A stretch of DNA of 32,609 nt from Parvularia atlantis (taxonomy: Eukaryota > Opisthokonta > Rotosphaerida): NCBI GenBank assembly GCA_943704415.1, contig CALSCO010001917.1, forward strand, positions 1 to 32,609, in the 5' to 3' direction. The position numbers and the translations under genes were made by a program. Below the pieces are notes generated by a model. That model did not search any database and was not told the DNA's origin. It saw only the letters and a list, made by a program, of their open reading frames with translations. Positions within the stretch are counted from its first letter, which is position 1, and each line of letters opens with the position of its first letter. Positions 31,876 through 32,609 of the stretch are shown in pieces.

Positions 31876-32001
31876 GGCTGCGCCGCGCGCCCATCGGCCC
31901 AGGCTCTTTGGCTGACAACTGCCCGCAATCGGGGGCGTGCAGAACAGCCGTCTTCAAGCCTGTCACAACGGTCGTCCCCTCCGAGCGCGAGCGTGGCCGC
32001 C
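31876..32001. other. Convergent intergenic gap, 126 bp
   Basis: Lies between the RasGEF stop (31875, plus) and the stop of the partial minus-strand gene (32002). It would hold both 3' ends. I see no repeat or RNA gene in it. Confidence 0.6.
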
Positions 32002-32609
32002 CTACGCTGCTGCGACTGGCCTCGCTGTTCTCTTCTCTGCGCTCGCTTGTTTGACGTTGTCATCGCCACCGACCTGAGACGAGTAGAAGCGACGCGCCTC
32101 CTGCGCGTCCGCAGGCGCACGCGAGGCAAAGATCGCGAGCTCGTCGTCACTGTGCCGTGCGTACTCAGGCTCCGTCTCGCCTGCCCGCCCTTCAAGTTGC
32201 CTGGCGACGCTGTTTCCAGTCCTCTAATGACCCGCTTCGGCCGTCGTGCGCCGCGTGCACAGTCGATGACCATGCTCATGCGCGGTCGGCAAACTGGCCT
32301 GTGTGCGTGCTCGGCGGTGCGTTCGCAACGCACATCCGGCCGTGGAGGGCATTGACCCAATCGCGCGCGGCAGGCATCAGCACGCTGCTGCGCGAGGCCG
32401 CACAACACGGGCGCGAGGACGTCGTGGTACGAGCGGACGCAGCTCTCCGTGCTCACCTACAGCGCTGAACGTAGCTGGCCAAGAGCGACGGCTGGGCGAG
32501 ACGAGCTTTAGTCGTTTCTCGCGACACTGCAGCGCCAGCTCGTCGAGGCCAAGGATGTGCATGTCACCGAGCGCGCCCTGCTCGTCTTTGCGCTAGCCGG
32601 GACGGGCGA
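32002..32609 (-). CDS. 3' part of an unrecognised minus-strand gene running off the window
   Basis: The last exon ends at a TAG (32002-32004). It contains LEGRAGETEPEYARHSDDEL, then AIFASRAPADAQEARRFYSS, with G/C-biased third positions, unlike the opposite frames. Further upstream two segments look coding in the same direction: STESCVRSYHDVLAPVLCGL near 32390-32460, and KDEQGALGDMHILGLDELAL near 32520-32590, the latter behind a possible CGGCTAG acceptor. I could not chain these exons with certainty, since several splice solutions fail on phase. The product is unknown and the 5' end lies outside. The C terminus looks soluble and charged. Confidence 0.45.

Noticed and set aside
32460-32609. Plus-strand exon at the right end (QLVEAKDVHVTERALLVFAL)
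   Set aside because: It has good codon bias but no supported splice partner or neighbouring plus-strand exon. The minus strand carries a terminal exon nearby and a plausible acceptor, so I favour the minus reading without certainty.

Overview
This window is nuclear DNA from a fungus, most likely a basidiomycete yeast. That rests on the gene set (Gwt1, Mgr2, Pho85, Alg9, Ctr9, a Cdc25-type RasGEF), GC-rich coding sequence with strongly G/C third positions, and very many short introns. I cannot fix the genus. I chained exons by protein homology and reading phase and count about 150 introns in 12 complete genes, mostly 45-65 nt. They start GTGCGY or GTGAGY, usually carry CTGAC/CTCAC near the 3' end, and end in CAG or TAG. 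At least ten, probably twelve, appear to start with GC instead (AG|GCGCGY or AG|GCACGY).

Layout: MGR2 (-, 75-615) and GWT1 (+, 786-2608) diverge from a promoter built of a repeated 26-bp unit. CTR9 (-, 2637-7642), ALG9 (-, 7827-10438), a RUN/coiled-coil/FYVE protein (-, 10477-13636) and LSC1 (-, 13745-15128) form a head-to-tail run. LSC1 is head-to-head with a greatly enlarged mitochondrial ribosomal protein uS9m gene (+, 15166-19019). After a 51-bp tandem repeat come PHO85 (-, 19297-20552), an unrecognised Ala/Pro-rich protein (-, 20832-22100), a membrane-anchored M24 aminopeptidase (-, 22151-24225) and an ArfGAP-PH-LIM protein (-, 24278-26803). A RasGEF (+, 26871-31875) diverges from the last of these. 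A partial minus-strand gene (stop at 32002) runs off the right edge.

There is no operon logic, but functions group loosely: mitochondrial (MGR2, LSC1, uS9m), ER glycosylation and GPI synthesis (GWT1, ALG9), endosome, Arf and Ras signalling (RUN-FYVE, ArfGAP-PH-LIM, RasGEF, PHO85), and chromatin transcription (CTR9). Gaps between genes run from 28 to 279 bp, so no stretch over 300 bp lacks a gene. I saw no tRNA, rRNA, transposon, virus-derived element or CRISPR array.

The most noteworthy items are the ArfGAP-PH-LIM fusion, whose ArfGAP zinc finger has lost its catalytic arginine; the 929-residue uS9m with an insertion of about 580 residues; the frequent GC-AG introns; and the extreme compaction.
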